From Acidobacteriota bacterium (GTDB lineage: Bacteria > Acidobacteriota > Blastocatellia > Pyrinomonadales > Pyrinomonadaceae), in contig JACCVS010000652.1 of assembly GCA_013698055.1 (NCBI GenBank), positions 1 through 9,093 on the forward strand: a DNA stretch of 9,093 bases, given 5' to 3'. Position numbers and translations under genes: made by a program. Positions 1-6,379 of this stretch are shown piece after piece (within the stretch, counting starts at the first letter, position 1; each line of letters starts with the position of its first letter). The notes under the pieces are model-generated. The model searched no databases. It saw only the letters and a list, made by a program, of their open reading frames with translations, and was not told the origin of the DNA.

Positions 1-216
1 GGGATCGGGCTTATGTTGGGGTCAAGCGACTCGAAGGAGTTGCGCCCCAGTGGGCACGAAAGCAATAAACGCCAAGCATCACGACTTATCAGTCTTTTAC
101 GTGGAAATTGCGCGTGCGGTTTCATTATACGCGATGTGAGACGAGAGGCCACAAGCCGGTGAAGTAGGAGAAATGCCCGGTCTGAGTGTGAGAGGATTGG
201 TTGCCTGTGTTGCCCG
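1..216. other. Left-edge stretch without a recognisable gene
   Basis: This stretch lies downstream of the minus-strand TPR gene. I see no convincing coding region, RNA gene or terminator. One plus-strand frame stays open from the window edge to a TGA at about 157, but its translation is arginine-rich and resembles nothing I recognise. The minus strand carries a perfect TATAAT hexamer at 124-129, treated separately as a weak promoter candidate. The rest is unassigned. Confidence 0.5.
124..154 (-). promoter_or_regulatory. Weak sigma70-like promoter candidate pointing out of the window
   Basis: On the minus strand a perfect TATAAT (124-129) is preceded by TTGTGG (149-154) with a 19-bp spacer. 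The -10 is ideal, but the -35 is poor and the spacer is long. If real, it would transcribe leftward into whatever lies before the window. Chance occurrence is quite possible. Confidence 0.2.
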
Positions 217-1176
217 CTAAGATTTCTTCTTCAAGGTTCGTTGATATTTCGCATACCGGATGCGCTGTTCCAATAGCTCCCTGGCGTCTTTGTTTAGCTC
301 AAGGTACTTGTCGAAATCTTTCTGAGCTTCGGCATCCAGTCCCTGAGCGAGAAGGGTTAACCCACGACCAGCATACGCTTCGGCATGTTGTGGATTGATT
401 TCGAGAGCTTTGCTGAAGTCAATGATAGCTTCGTTAAATGCGCTTTGATCGTGTCGGACTTGCCCGCGATTATAGTAAGCGTCGGCATTTTTCGGGTCTA
501 ATTCAATGATTTTATTGTAATCACCGATTGCGCCAGCCGGGTCTCCTTCAGCCAGACGGGTCGCAGCCCTGCTGTCATAGGCTTCAATAAACTGCGGATT
601 AAGCTCAATCGCCTTACTGTAGTCTGCGATGGCCAGAGCCATCTCTTTATTGTCCTGTCGGATTCCGCCACGAGCGTAATAAGCGGTGATTAGCTTCGGG
701 TCATTCTCGATAGCCCTGGTGTAATCGGAGAGAGCGCCCGTCGCGTCGCCCTTAGCTCTTTTAGCGTCGCCACGATTGTTGTAAACGATGGCGAGGTTCG
801 GTTGCCGCTCAATGGCTTGATCAAAATCACGGATGGCTGCGTCGTAATCCTGTTTTTCCAGGAGGATAAAACCACGATTGTAGTAAGGCAGGGCTAACTC
901 CGGGTTGATCTCGATAGCGCGACCGAGGTCGGAGAGAGCGCCTTCCAGATCGCCTTTGGCTTTTCTGGTTGTCGCGCGTGCGGTATATGCCGAACTGTAT
1001 TTAGGAAACTTTTCAATAGCCTTACTGAAATCGGCAATCGCGCCCTCGACATCTCCGCTTTTATGACGAGCGAGGCCGCGCTGGTAATAATCCTCAGGTT
1101 TGCGGAGCGTTTGACCAACAGAAATCGGGACGCTCAGAACAAGAATGCTCACAGCTAAAAAGAAAAGTTTCTTCAT
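217..1176 (-). CDS. Secreted tetratricopeptide-repeat protein (eight TPRs)
   Basis: The 319-residue protein has a typical Sec signal peptide: MKK, a hydrophobic core at residues 4-19, and likely cleavage near residue 21-22. There is no lipobox cysteine, so it is probably periplasmic or secreted. The rest is almost entirely TPR: eight consecutive 34-residue units from about residue 27 to 297, with helix-A patterns like AYYNRG and helix-B patterns like AIxDFSKAIExNP. A lysine-rich tail (KKKS) ends it. TPR arrays act as protein-interaction scaffolds, and no catalytic domain is present, so the partner is unknown. The ATG at 1176 is supported by the signal peptide, but no good Shine-Dalgarno sequence precedes it. 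It lies 70 bp beyond the DinB gene on the same strand and could be co-transcribed or have its own promoter. Confidence 0.88.
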   Translation of the reverse strand: MKKLFFLAVSILVLSVPISVGQTLRKPEDYYQRGLARHKSGDVEGAIADFSKAIEKFPKYSSAYTARATTRKAKGDLEGALSDLGRAIEINPELALPYYNRGFILLEKQDYDAAIRDFDQAIERQPNLAIVYNNRGDAKRAKGDATGALSDYTRAIENDPKLITAYYARGGIRQDNKEMALAIADYSKAIELNPQFIEAYDSRAATRLAEGDPAGAIGDYNKIIELDPKNADAYYNRGQVRHDQSAFNEAIIDFSKALEINPQHAEAYAGRGLTLLAQGLDAEAQKDFDKYLELNKDARELLEQRIRYAKYQRTLKKKS

Positions 1177-1246
1177 AAGTTAGAGATAAGCAATATGACC
1201 TTCACCGTGCTCTTAATCGAGCCACAACTTACTCTTCTTTACCATC

Positions 1247-1771
1247 CTACAAATATCTCTCTCGAAGAATCCGCAAGTGATGAGTCTCGTGACCCGCCAT
1301 GATGTATGCCAGTGCCCTGACGCTGACCTCATTATCGCTCGCCGTGCCGCGCCGGAGCCACGCCTCGTTGTCCAGAGAGCGAAGCACAAATAGATTCGCC
1401 CGGCGCACATGCTCGAACTCGTCGGCCAAATCGCTCAATTGACGAGCGTCGAAATTCGCCGCGCGGACATAATCATCCTGCTCGAAACCGGGAAGCGCTG
1501 CCTGGTCGTTGCGCGCAAAGCAAAAGGCGCGATGACCGAAGATTCGCTCACCGTCTATCACATGGCCGATTAGTTCCTTGACGCTCCATTTACCGGGCGC
1601 GTAGCGCGAGTTTGCCTGAGCTTCCGTGAGGCCGCGCAAGGTCGACAGGGTCTCGTCGAGTTGATGGCTCAGAGTGGCGACAATCTCGCCCTCCGGGACG
1701 AGAGAGACATATTTTTCATAGTAAGACGCATATTCGCTCGCGTCCGGTCGTGTCGTAGTTTCATTAAGCAT
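1247..1771 (-). CDS. DinB-superfamily putative metal-dependent enzyme
   Basis: The 174-residue length and helical pattern fit the DinB/YfiT four-helix-bundle family. The N-terminal half has PGKWSVKELIGHVIDGER, in which His70 is the first family metal ligand. Near the C-terminus AGHETHH gives His161 and His165 in the HxxxH spacing, completing the usual three-histidine site. Family members include thiol-dependent transferases and many proteins of unknown substrate, so no reaction can be assigned. The start is well supported: AAGAAGGAGA lies about 10 nt upstream and overlaps the region just after the epimerase stop. The 18-bp gap and the SD embedded at the end of the upstream gene indicate co-transcription, probably with translational coupling. 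The gene looks intact. Confidence 0.88.
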   Translation of the reverse strand: MLNETTTRPDASEYASYYEKYVSLVPEGEIVATLSHQLDETLSTLRGLTEAQANSRYAPGKWSVKELIGHVIDGERIFGHRAFCFARNDQAALPGFEQDDYVRAANFDARQLSDLADEFEHVRRANLFVLRSLDNEAWLRRGTASDNEVSVRALAYIMAGHETHHLRILRERYL

Positions 1772-1789
1772 CAGTTGTAGTCTCCTTCT

Positions 1790-2824
1790 TTAATGCGTTT
1801 CGTGCCATTGACGCAGCAGGCTTTGTTCTTTATCAGAATTGATACCGGCTTTCAATTCTTCATTCGGGAAATTCTTTTCGCGCCAGCTCAAGGTATCCTG
1901 AATCGTTTCGCTCAAAGGGCGAAAGTGAAGGCCGGAATTCGCAGCTTTATCACAATTGACGAACATGAATCCTTTTAATTTCGGGTTGTCTTCCGGCAGC
2001 CACAAAGGCATTTCACTCCACGCTGCAACTTTCTCCCGTTCGAGAAAGTCTTCGCTGACCCATGTCAAAGAAGCATCGCTTCCGCTCACAGTTTGACATT
2101 CCTCAAGCATCCTGACAAACGTCAACTCACTGGGCAGACCCGTCGCGTTGAAGATGCCGTTTTCCTTGCTCTCAACCATTTTCACAATCCATCCGGCCAA
2201 ATCCTGAGCATCAATAAGCTGAACATAACGATGTGGACGACCCGGAGCCAGCACTTCACCGCCGCGAGCAATTCGAGCAACCCAGTAAGTGAAGCGGTCA
2301 GTGTAATCATGCGAGCCGACGATTAACCCCGGACGGATAATCAGCACTCGACTGGGCAAAACTTCTTCCGCCACTCCTTCACATAACGCCTTTAACCCGC
2401 CATACATTTCTCCGTAGTTCACCGCAGAGACTTGCCCTGATGAATCAATGGCCTCCGCCTTTTTCAGTTGCTCATCTGTGAGCGTAGCGACGGGCGCAGT
2501 TTCATCTGTTCCGGGCACGCTGACATCCGCATAAACTGAAAGACTGGAAATGAAGACGTAACGATCTACAGAATCCGACAAGGCTTCTGCCGATGCTCTG
2601 ACGGCACCTGGAAGAAACCCGCAGGTATCAATGACTGCATCCCAGCGACGATTTTGAAGTTTTGCTAAATCGGTGTTTCGATTTCCGTGTATCGTCTCAA
2701 CACCTGTTAAGGCAGATGGATGATTCCCGCGATTGAAAAGCGTGACCTCATGGTTGTTGGCGAGGGCTGCCGCAACCAAGTGCCTTCCGATAAATCTTGT
2801 TCCGCCAAGAATCAATAGCTTCAT
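1790..2824 (-). CDS. NAD-dependent epimerase/dehydratase (CSP41-like atypical SDR)
   Basis: The 344-residue protein begins with a Rossmann nucleotide-binding motif, ILGGTRFIGRH (residues 5-15), followed by a basic LFNRG after the second strand, which often indicates dinucleotide phosphate or NAD binding. VDRYVFISSLSVY (86-98) supplies the SDR serine strand. Tyr141 and Lys145 in YGGLK fit the catalytic YxxxK pair, and RVLIIRPGLIVG (about 158-170) is the conserved strand after it. This combination is typical of the extended/atypical SDR group related to chloroplast CSP41 and bacterial sugar-nucleotide epimerases. The substrate is unknown. It is the first gene of the minus-strand pair with the DinB gene. 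The start at 2824 follows a modest GGTGG ribosome-binding sequence. Length and motifs indicate an intact gene. Confidence 0.88.
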   Translation of the reverse strand: MKLLILGGTRFIGRHLVAAALANNHEVTLFNRGNHPSALTGVETIHGNRNTDLAKLQNRRWDAVIDTCGFLPGAVRASAEALSDSVDRYVFISSLSVYADVSVPGTDETAPVATLTDEQLKKAEAIDSSGQVSAVNYGEMYGGLKALCEGVAEEVLPSRVLIIRPGLIVGSHDYTDRFTYWVARIARGGEVLAPGRPHRYVQLIDAQDLAGWIVKMVESKENGIFNATGLPSELTFVRMLEECQTVSGSDASLTWVSEDFLEREKVAAWSEMPLWLPEDNPKLKGFMFVNCDKAANSGLHFRPLSETIQDTLSWREKNFPNEELKAGINSDKEQSLLRQWHETH

Positions 2825-3162
2825 CTATTTTTACCACCACTGTAAGCCGGGCGCAGAGCTTCTGCTTAAACTGCGCTGTTGGAGATAAATAAACTGCGGT
2901 TCGCATATTATCATGCTCCTCGGCGGCTCAATTCCGGGATTTCCGGTATTATCCGGCCACTCACTGTTTGATTATGCTTTGACCACAGGATGGCTCGTTT
3001 CAAACCATCTCAGCGTTGCGGCAAAGGGTAATTGGCGCGGCTCTCGATTTCGCGCTACAATGACGCCTGCTTTCTCGCGCGAGCGGCGGTGCGGCTGAAC
3101 CTCAGAGGGGGAAAGGGCGGCGCACACTCCCACTAGCGTAATCGCACGAGGGGAATACGGTT
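2825..3162. other. Divergent intergenic region between the two gene blocks
   Basis: This 338-bp spacer separates the minus-strand epimerase operon from the plus-strand signalling block, so it should hold promoters for both directions. A good plus-strand promoter candidate is at 3032-3061. For the minus strand only a weak match is visible: TAATAT at 2905-2910 with TTGAGC at 2926-2931 and a short 15-bp spacer. An open 61-codon plus-strand frame at 2913-3098 has no SD and no recognisable protein features. I do not call it a gene. Confidence 0.6.
3032..3061 (+). promoter_or_regulatory. Candidate sigma70-type promoter of the FHA/kinase block
   Basis: TTGGCG (3032-3037) and TACAAT (3056-3061) are separated by 18 bp. 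They match 4/6 and 5/6 of the sigma70/SigA consensus. Transcription would start near 3068 and leave a leader of roughly 95 nt before the zinc-ribbon/FHA gene. This is sequence inference only; the consensus of the host's main sigma factor is not known from this window. Confidence 0.45.
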
Positions 3163-3759
3163 ATGACAATCTGCGGAAGATGCAGTACCGAAAATCTGGA
3201 CGGGTCGCAGTATTGCGATGAATGCGGCGGGCCGCTGGGCACGGCGGGCGCGCACGAGAAAAAGTCTGTGGGCACGGGTAACTCCGGCAGCCCGACCGGC
3301 AGCCAGGAAATGGTTGAGGCTCAGGCCGCGATGGCTATCAGCCAGGAAGTCGCCGCGCAGATGCCGTCGTCGTCGGCCTTGCCGGGGTTCAATGTTTCCT
3401 CCGGCTCGATTGCGCTGATGGACGGCGCGCACGCCCGGCTCGTCATCGAGCGCGGACGCTCCGCAGGCAAGCAGTTTCCCTTGAGCGATGACGAAGCGCA
3501 GATCGGGCGGTGGGATGCAGACGGCGGCATCTTCCCGGATGTTGATCTGGATGCCGACGATCCCGAAGCGAAAGTTTCTCGTCGTCATGCGCGCATCATG
3601 CGGCGCAATGGGGAATATTTTGTCGAAGACTTAGGCTCGACGAACGGCACTTTTATTAATCGCGGGCGGCGGCTTTTGCCGGGCGACCGACAGCCCTTGC
3701 GCGACGGTGATGAGATTATCGTCGGCAAGACTTTCTTACGTTTTCATACTGTTAAATAA
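3163..3759 (+). CDS. Zinc-ribbon and FHA domain protein (phosphothreonine reader)
   Basis: The 198-residue cytosolic protein has three parts. Residues 4-21 form a double-CxxC zinc ribbon (Cys4, Cys7, Cys18, Cys21). Residues about 25-88 are a low-complexity Gly/Ser/Ala linker. Residues about 91-198 are an FHA domain with IGR (114-116), SRRH (139-142) and GSTNGTFIN (158-166), the loops that bind phosphothreonine. All key FHA residues are present, so it should bind phosphorylated partners, plausibly the neighbouring kinase or its substrates. The start is supported by GAGGGGA about 8 nt upstream and by the ribbon starting at residue 4. Its FHA domain closely resembles the one at the C-terminus of the next gene's kinase, including the stretch IFPDVDL before SRRHARI, which suggests duplication within the locus. 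Confidence 0.9.
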   Translation: MTICGRCSTENLDGSQYCDECGGPLGTAGAHEKKSVGTGNSGSPTGSQEMVEAQAAMAISQEVAAQMPSSSALPGFNVSSGSIALMDGAHARLVIERGRSAGKQFPLSDDEAQIGRWDADGGIFPDVDLDADDPEAKVSRRHARIMRRNGEYFVEDLGSTNGTFINRGRRLLPGDRQPLRDGDEIIVGKTFLRFHTVK

Positions 3760-3851
3760 AGAGGGCATATAGACGAACGATTCGTGCAAGCTCTAACGCC
3801 CGGACGCTCTTGTCAATCAACTTGTCCCTCGCCAATGAGTCATCGAGAGAG

Positions 3852-5651
3852 ATGTCTTTGTCTTTTTGCCATGAATGCGGCGCGAAGAATGCGCCAGATG
3901 ATCCGTTCTGCGGCAATTGTGGCGCAGTGCAACCGAACGCGCCCGCCGCGAGCGATTTAATCATCGCCGACGGAGGCGACGCTTCGGCTCCCACGCCTGA
4001 GATGTCCCCTGCTGCTCAATCGCAAGAAATGCAATCTCCCGATAAAGAGGGTGACGTGAAAGAGAAGGAAGCAGAAGAAGAGGGCGCACAAACCCCTTCG
4101 GCTTCCGAGCCTGCCGAGCCTGCCGAGCCGCCGCAGTTGAATGCTACTTCTGCACCTGCTGCTGCTGTTGCTTCCGCAGCGCGCATGGAAATCTCCGAAG
4201 ACAAGACAACGGGCGAAGTAGGAAAGAGAGAAAACAAAGCTCCGGTATCAGAAACGGTTCGCGCCGGTTCGACGGGAGGGCGCAAAGCCGCCGTCCAGCA
4301 ACTCGAAGCGGGTGCGCTCCTGAACGGGCGTTACGAGATTGTGCGAAGAATCGGCGGCGGCGGGATGGGCGCCGTCTATCTCGCGAAAGATCATCATCTG
4401 GGCGATGCCGCACGCGCCGTCAAAGAGATGGTCGAGTCTCATCTTGATAGCTCGCAGCACGAAAAGGCCATCGGCGATTTCAAGCGCGAATCTTTGCTCC
4501 TGACCTCGCTCGAGCATTCCTCGATCCCGACCATTTACGATTATTTTTACGACAACGAGAAAGGCCGCTTCTATCTCGTCATGAAATTTATCTCGGGCGG
4601 CGATTTTGCGGGACGCCTGCGTAATGCGCCGGGCGGGCGCATTGACGAAAAGACCGTGACGGACTGGGCTGTTCAAATCGCGGACGTGCTCGATTACCTG
4701 CACAAGCGCCCGAAGCCGATTATCTACCGCGATCTCAAGCCCGCGAATTTGATGATAGACGGCAACACTGGGCGCGTGATGCTGATTGACTTCGGCATCG
4801 CGCGCTGGGTCGCGCCGCAGGAGAAGGGCGTCACAGCCGTCGGCACGATGGGTTATGCGCCGCCGGAGCTTTTCAGCGGCAAGGTCGAGCCGCGCTCGGA
4901 CATTTACTCTTTAGGCGCGACGATCTTTCACCTGATGACAGGCTCAGACCCGCAGGACAATCCACTCCTGATTTTTGATTTCACGAAGAACCCGCGTCCG
5001 CGCGCCATCAATCCCAGTATCTCGACGGAGATGGAACGCATCCTGATGCGCGCCGTCGAGTACAAGCCTGAGAATCGTTTTCGCTCGGCGGGCGAGATGC
5101 GCGATGCGCTCGCCGCTCATCTTGAGAAACTGCGCCGGGGCGAAGTCAGTTATGGCGCGATGCCGGCGCAGCAACTCGGCGGCGAGACGAATCAGGTCGA
5201 GACGGTCTTCTGTGGTTTCTGCGGAGGCCGCATCGCCGCGGACGATGTTTACTGCGCGCATTGTGGCATGAAGCAGCCGCTCGTCGGCGCTGGCTCAAGC
5301 GCCGCCCTGCGCGCCGCGCGTGCGACCGCCAAGCTGATCGTCGCCGGGACAACTGAACTGAACATTTCCTTCGACTTGCAGAAGGAAAGCAACCTCGTGG
5401 GGCGAAGCGATCCGCAGTCGAACATTTTCCCTGAAGTTGATCTCTCGAAGTTTGACCTTGAGACAAAAGTCTCGCGCCGCCACGCGCGCATCTGGCGCGA
5501 AGGCGAGACCTTTTTGATTGAGGACTTAAACTCGGTCAACGGAACTGTCATCAACGACGCCGTGCGACTCGCACCGCGCCAGCCGCGCGTCCTCGAAAGC
5601 GGAGACAAGCTGCGGCTGGGCGAAACAACGCTTCATTTTTTGGTAGGATAA
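3852..5651 (+). CDS. Cytosolic Ser/Thr protein kinase with two zinc ribbons and C-terminal FHA
   Basis: The 599-residue protein is a Hanks-type kinase. In order it has a zinc ribbon (Cys6, Cys9, Cys20, Cys23), an acidic Ala/Pro/Glu-rich linker (about 30-150), a kinase domain (about 161-425), a second zinc ribbon (Cys454, Cys457, Cys468, Cys471) and an FHA domain (about 495-599). Kinase elements are complete: glycine loop IGGGGMGAVY (167-176), Lys191, alpha-C Glu213, catalytic YRDLKPAN (Asp294, Asn299), IDFG (312-315) and GTMGYAPPE (331-339). The usual HRD histidine is tyrosine, which does not remove catalytic residues. FHA loops are GRS (517-519), SRRH (541-544) and NSVNGT (560-565). No membrane segment is seen, unlike PknB. 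I chose the ATG at 3852 because the ribbon starts there, as in the neighbouring ribbon proteins. An in-frame TTG at 3810 would add 14 residues, and neither start has an ideal SD. Confidence 0.93.
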   Translation: MSLSFCHECGAKNAPDDPFCGNCGAVQPNAPAASDLIIADGGDASAPTPEMSPAAQSQEMQSPDKEGDVKEKEAEEEGAQTPSASEPAEPAEPPQLNATSAPAAAVASAARMEISEDKTTGEVGKRENKAPVSETVRAGSTGGRKAAVQQLEAGALLNGRYEIVRRIGGGGMGAVYLAKDHHLGDAARAVKEMVESHLDSSQHEKAIGDFKRESLLLTSLEHSSIPTIYDYFYDNEKGRFYLVMKFISGGDFAGRLRNAPGGRIDEKTVTDWAVQIADVLDYLHKRPKPIIYRDLKPANLMIDGNTGRVMLIDFGIARWVAPQEKGVTAVGTMGYAPPELFSGKVEPRSDIYSLGATIFHLMTGSDPQDNPLLIFDFTKNPRPRAINPSISTEMERILMRAVEYKPENRFRSAGEMRDALAAHLEKLRRGEVSYGAMPAQQLGGETNQVETVFCGFCGGRIAADDVYCAHCGMKQPLVGAGSSAALRAARATAKLIVAGTTELNISFDLQKESNLVGRSDPQSNIFPEVDLSKFDLETKVSRRHARIWREGETFLIEDLNSVNGTVINDAVRLAPRQPRVLESGDKLRLGETTLHFLVG

Positions 5652-5652
5652 G

Positions 5653-5756
5653 GAAAGGCAGAATCCAGAATCCAGAAGTCAGGAGTCAGAATAATAAGGC
5701 GGAGAACCGCTGTTGTTTTTATTCTGACTCCTGGATTCTGGATTCTGACTCCTGTA
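5653..5756. repeat. Heptanucleotide-unit inverted repeat element, copy 1
   Basis: The left arm consists of 7-bp units CAGAATC, CAGAATC, CAGAAGT, CAGGAGT and CAGAAT. The right arm carries the complementary units (TTCTGAC, TCCTGGA, TTCTGGA and so on). Positions 5666-5692 pair with 5721-5747 over 27 bp with two mismatches, around a 28-nt centre (5693-5720). That centre ends in TTTTT and contains a small GCGG-AGAA-CCGC hairpin. The element starts immediately after the kinase stop and ends a few bases before the RDD start. It is related to a second copy near 7764-7876, including the shared left edge GAAAGGCAGAA. It resembles the short tandemly repeated heptanucleotide sequences described in cyanobacteria. 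A terminator, mRNA-stabilising or mobile-repeat role is inference. Confidence 0.85.
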
Positions 5757-5759
5757 GTT

Positions 5760-6347
5760 ATGACCGCTCGAATGGAAACAACTCGACTAATCCAGGCAGA
5801 GGATGAATCGCGCTCTGACAGGCAGGGTTATCTGGAGAGATACCGCGCGCCGTTCTCTTTGCGTTGCGGCGCTTTTCTGGTTGATTACATCCTGCTGGCG
5901 GCGATCATCGCTTTCAGCACGGTGCTGGCGCGCTTTGGTGGGCGACCGCGCGCCCTGGTGAGCACATCGGAAACGCTGGGTTTCTTCCTCGCAGCAGTTT
6001 TCGCCTTACTGAATTTCATCGGCTTAACTATTTGGCGCGGGCAGACGCTCGGCAAATGGGCTACCGGATTGTGCATCAGGCGAACGGATGGCGAGCCTCT
6101 GGATTTGGTGCGCTCGCTCATGCGCCATTTGATAGCATACCCGCTCTCTTTCCTCATCCTGGGGCTGGGATTCCTCGTCGCAGATTTTCAGACAGCCGCG
6201 ATAGTTGCTGCCGGGGGCTTTGCCCTGACGCTGGCAATCGGATTTGTGATGGCGGCTTTCAGCGCTAACGGACGCGCGCTGCATGACATCATTGCCGACA
6301 CAGTGGTCGTCCGCGAGGACGTTCGCCGCACGCGCCGTATTCGTTGA
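5760..6347 (+). CDS. RDD family integral membrane protein
   Basis: The 195-residue protein has an acidic cytosolic N-terminus and then about four membrane helices (roughly residues 37-58, 72-92, 124-141 and 145-167). RDD family hallmarks are present: Arg35 and Asp42 in PFSLRCGAFLVDY at helix 1, RGQTLGKWATGLCI (93-106) after helix 2, and GRALHDIIADTVVV (171-184) at the end. A basic tail (RRTRRIR) follows. RDD proteins are poorly understood; some are linked to ion or osmolyte transport, and others sit beside signalling genes. Its place between a kinase and a TPR membrane protein suggests a membrane part of the same system, possibly a phosphorylation target. The start is uncertain: ATG at 5760 or 5772, neither with a visible SD, directly after the repeat element. 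It ends 32 bp before the next preferred start. Confidence 0.85.
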   Translation: MTARMETTRLIQAEDESRSDRQGYLERYRAPFSLRCGAFLVDYILLAAIIAFSTVLARFGGRPRALVSTSETLGFFLAAVFALLNFIGLTIWRGQTLGKWATGLCIRRTDGEPLDLVRSLMRHLIAYPLSFLILGLGFLVADFQTAAIVAAGGFALTLAIGFVMAAFSANGRALHDIIADTVVVREDVRRTRRIR

Positions 6348-6379
6348 AATCTTTGTTCGCCGAAGCGGAAAGAGAATTA

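Noticed and set aside
81..135. Sequence CGTGCGGTTTC recalls the 3' half of group II intron domain V
   Set aside because: The matching 5' half (GAGCCG-type) is missing upstream and no stable domain V hairpin with a GNRA-like loop forms; no reverse transcriptase fragment is seen nearby.
1..159. Open plus-strand frame from the window edge to a TGA at 157-159, possible gene tail
   Set aside because: The translation is arginine-rich without recognisable motifs, and the frame is short enough to arise by chance in GC-rich DNA.
2913..3098. 61-codon plus-strand frame in the divergent spacer
   Set aside because: No Shine-Dalgarno sequence, no protein-like pattern, and the promoter candidate lies inside it.
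3773..3785. Small palindrome ACGAA-CGA-TTCGT between FHA and kinase genes
   Set aside because: Only five base pairs with no T-run after it; too short to claim as terminator or operator.
5698..5720. Inner hairpin GCGG-AGAA-CCGC plus TTTTT in copy 1 as a classic rho-independent terminator
   Set aside because: The stem is only four to five pairs, a TGTTG interrupts before the T-run, and the stem is broken in copy 2, so termination cannot be claimed from this hairpin alone.
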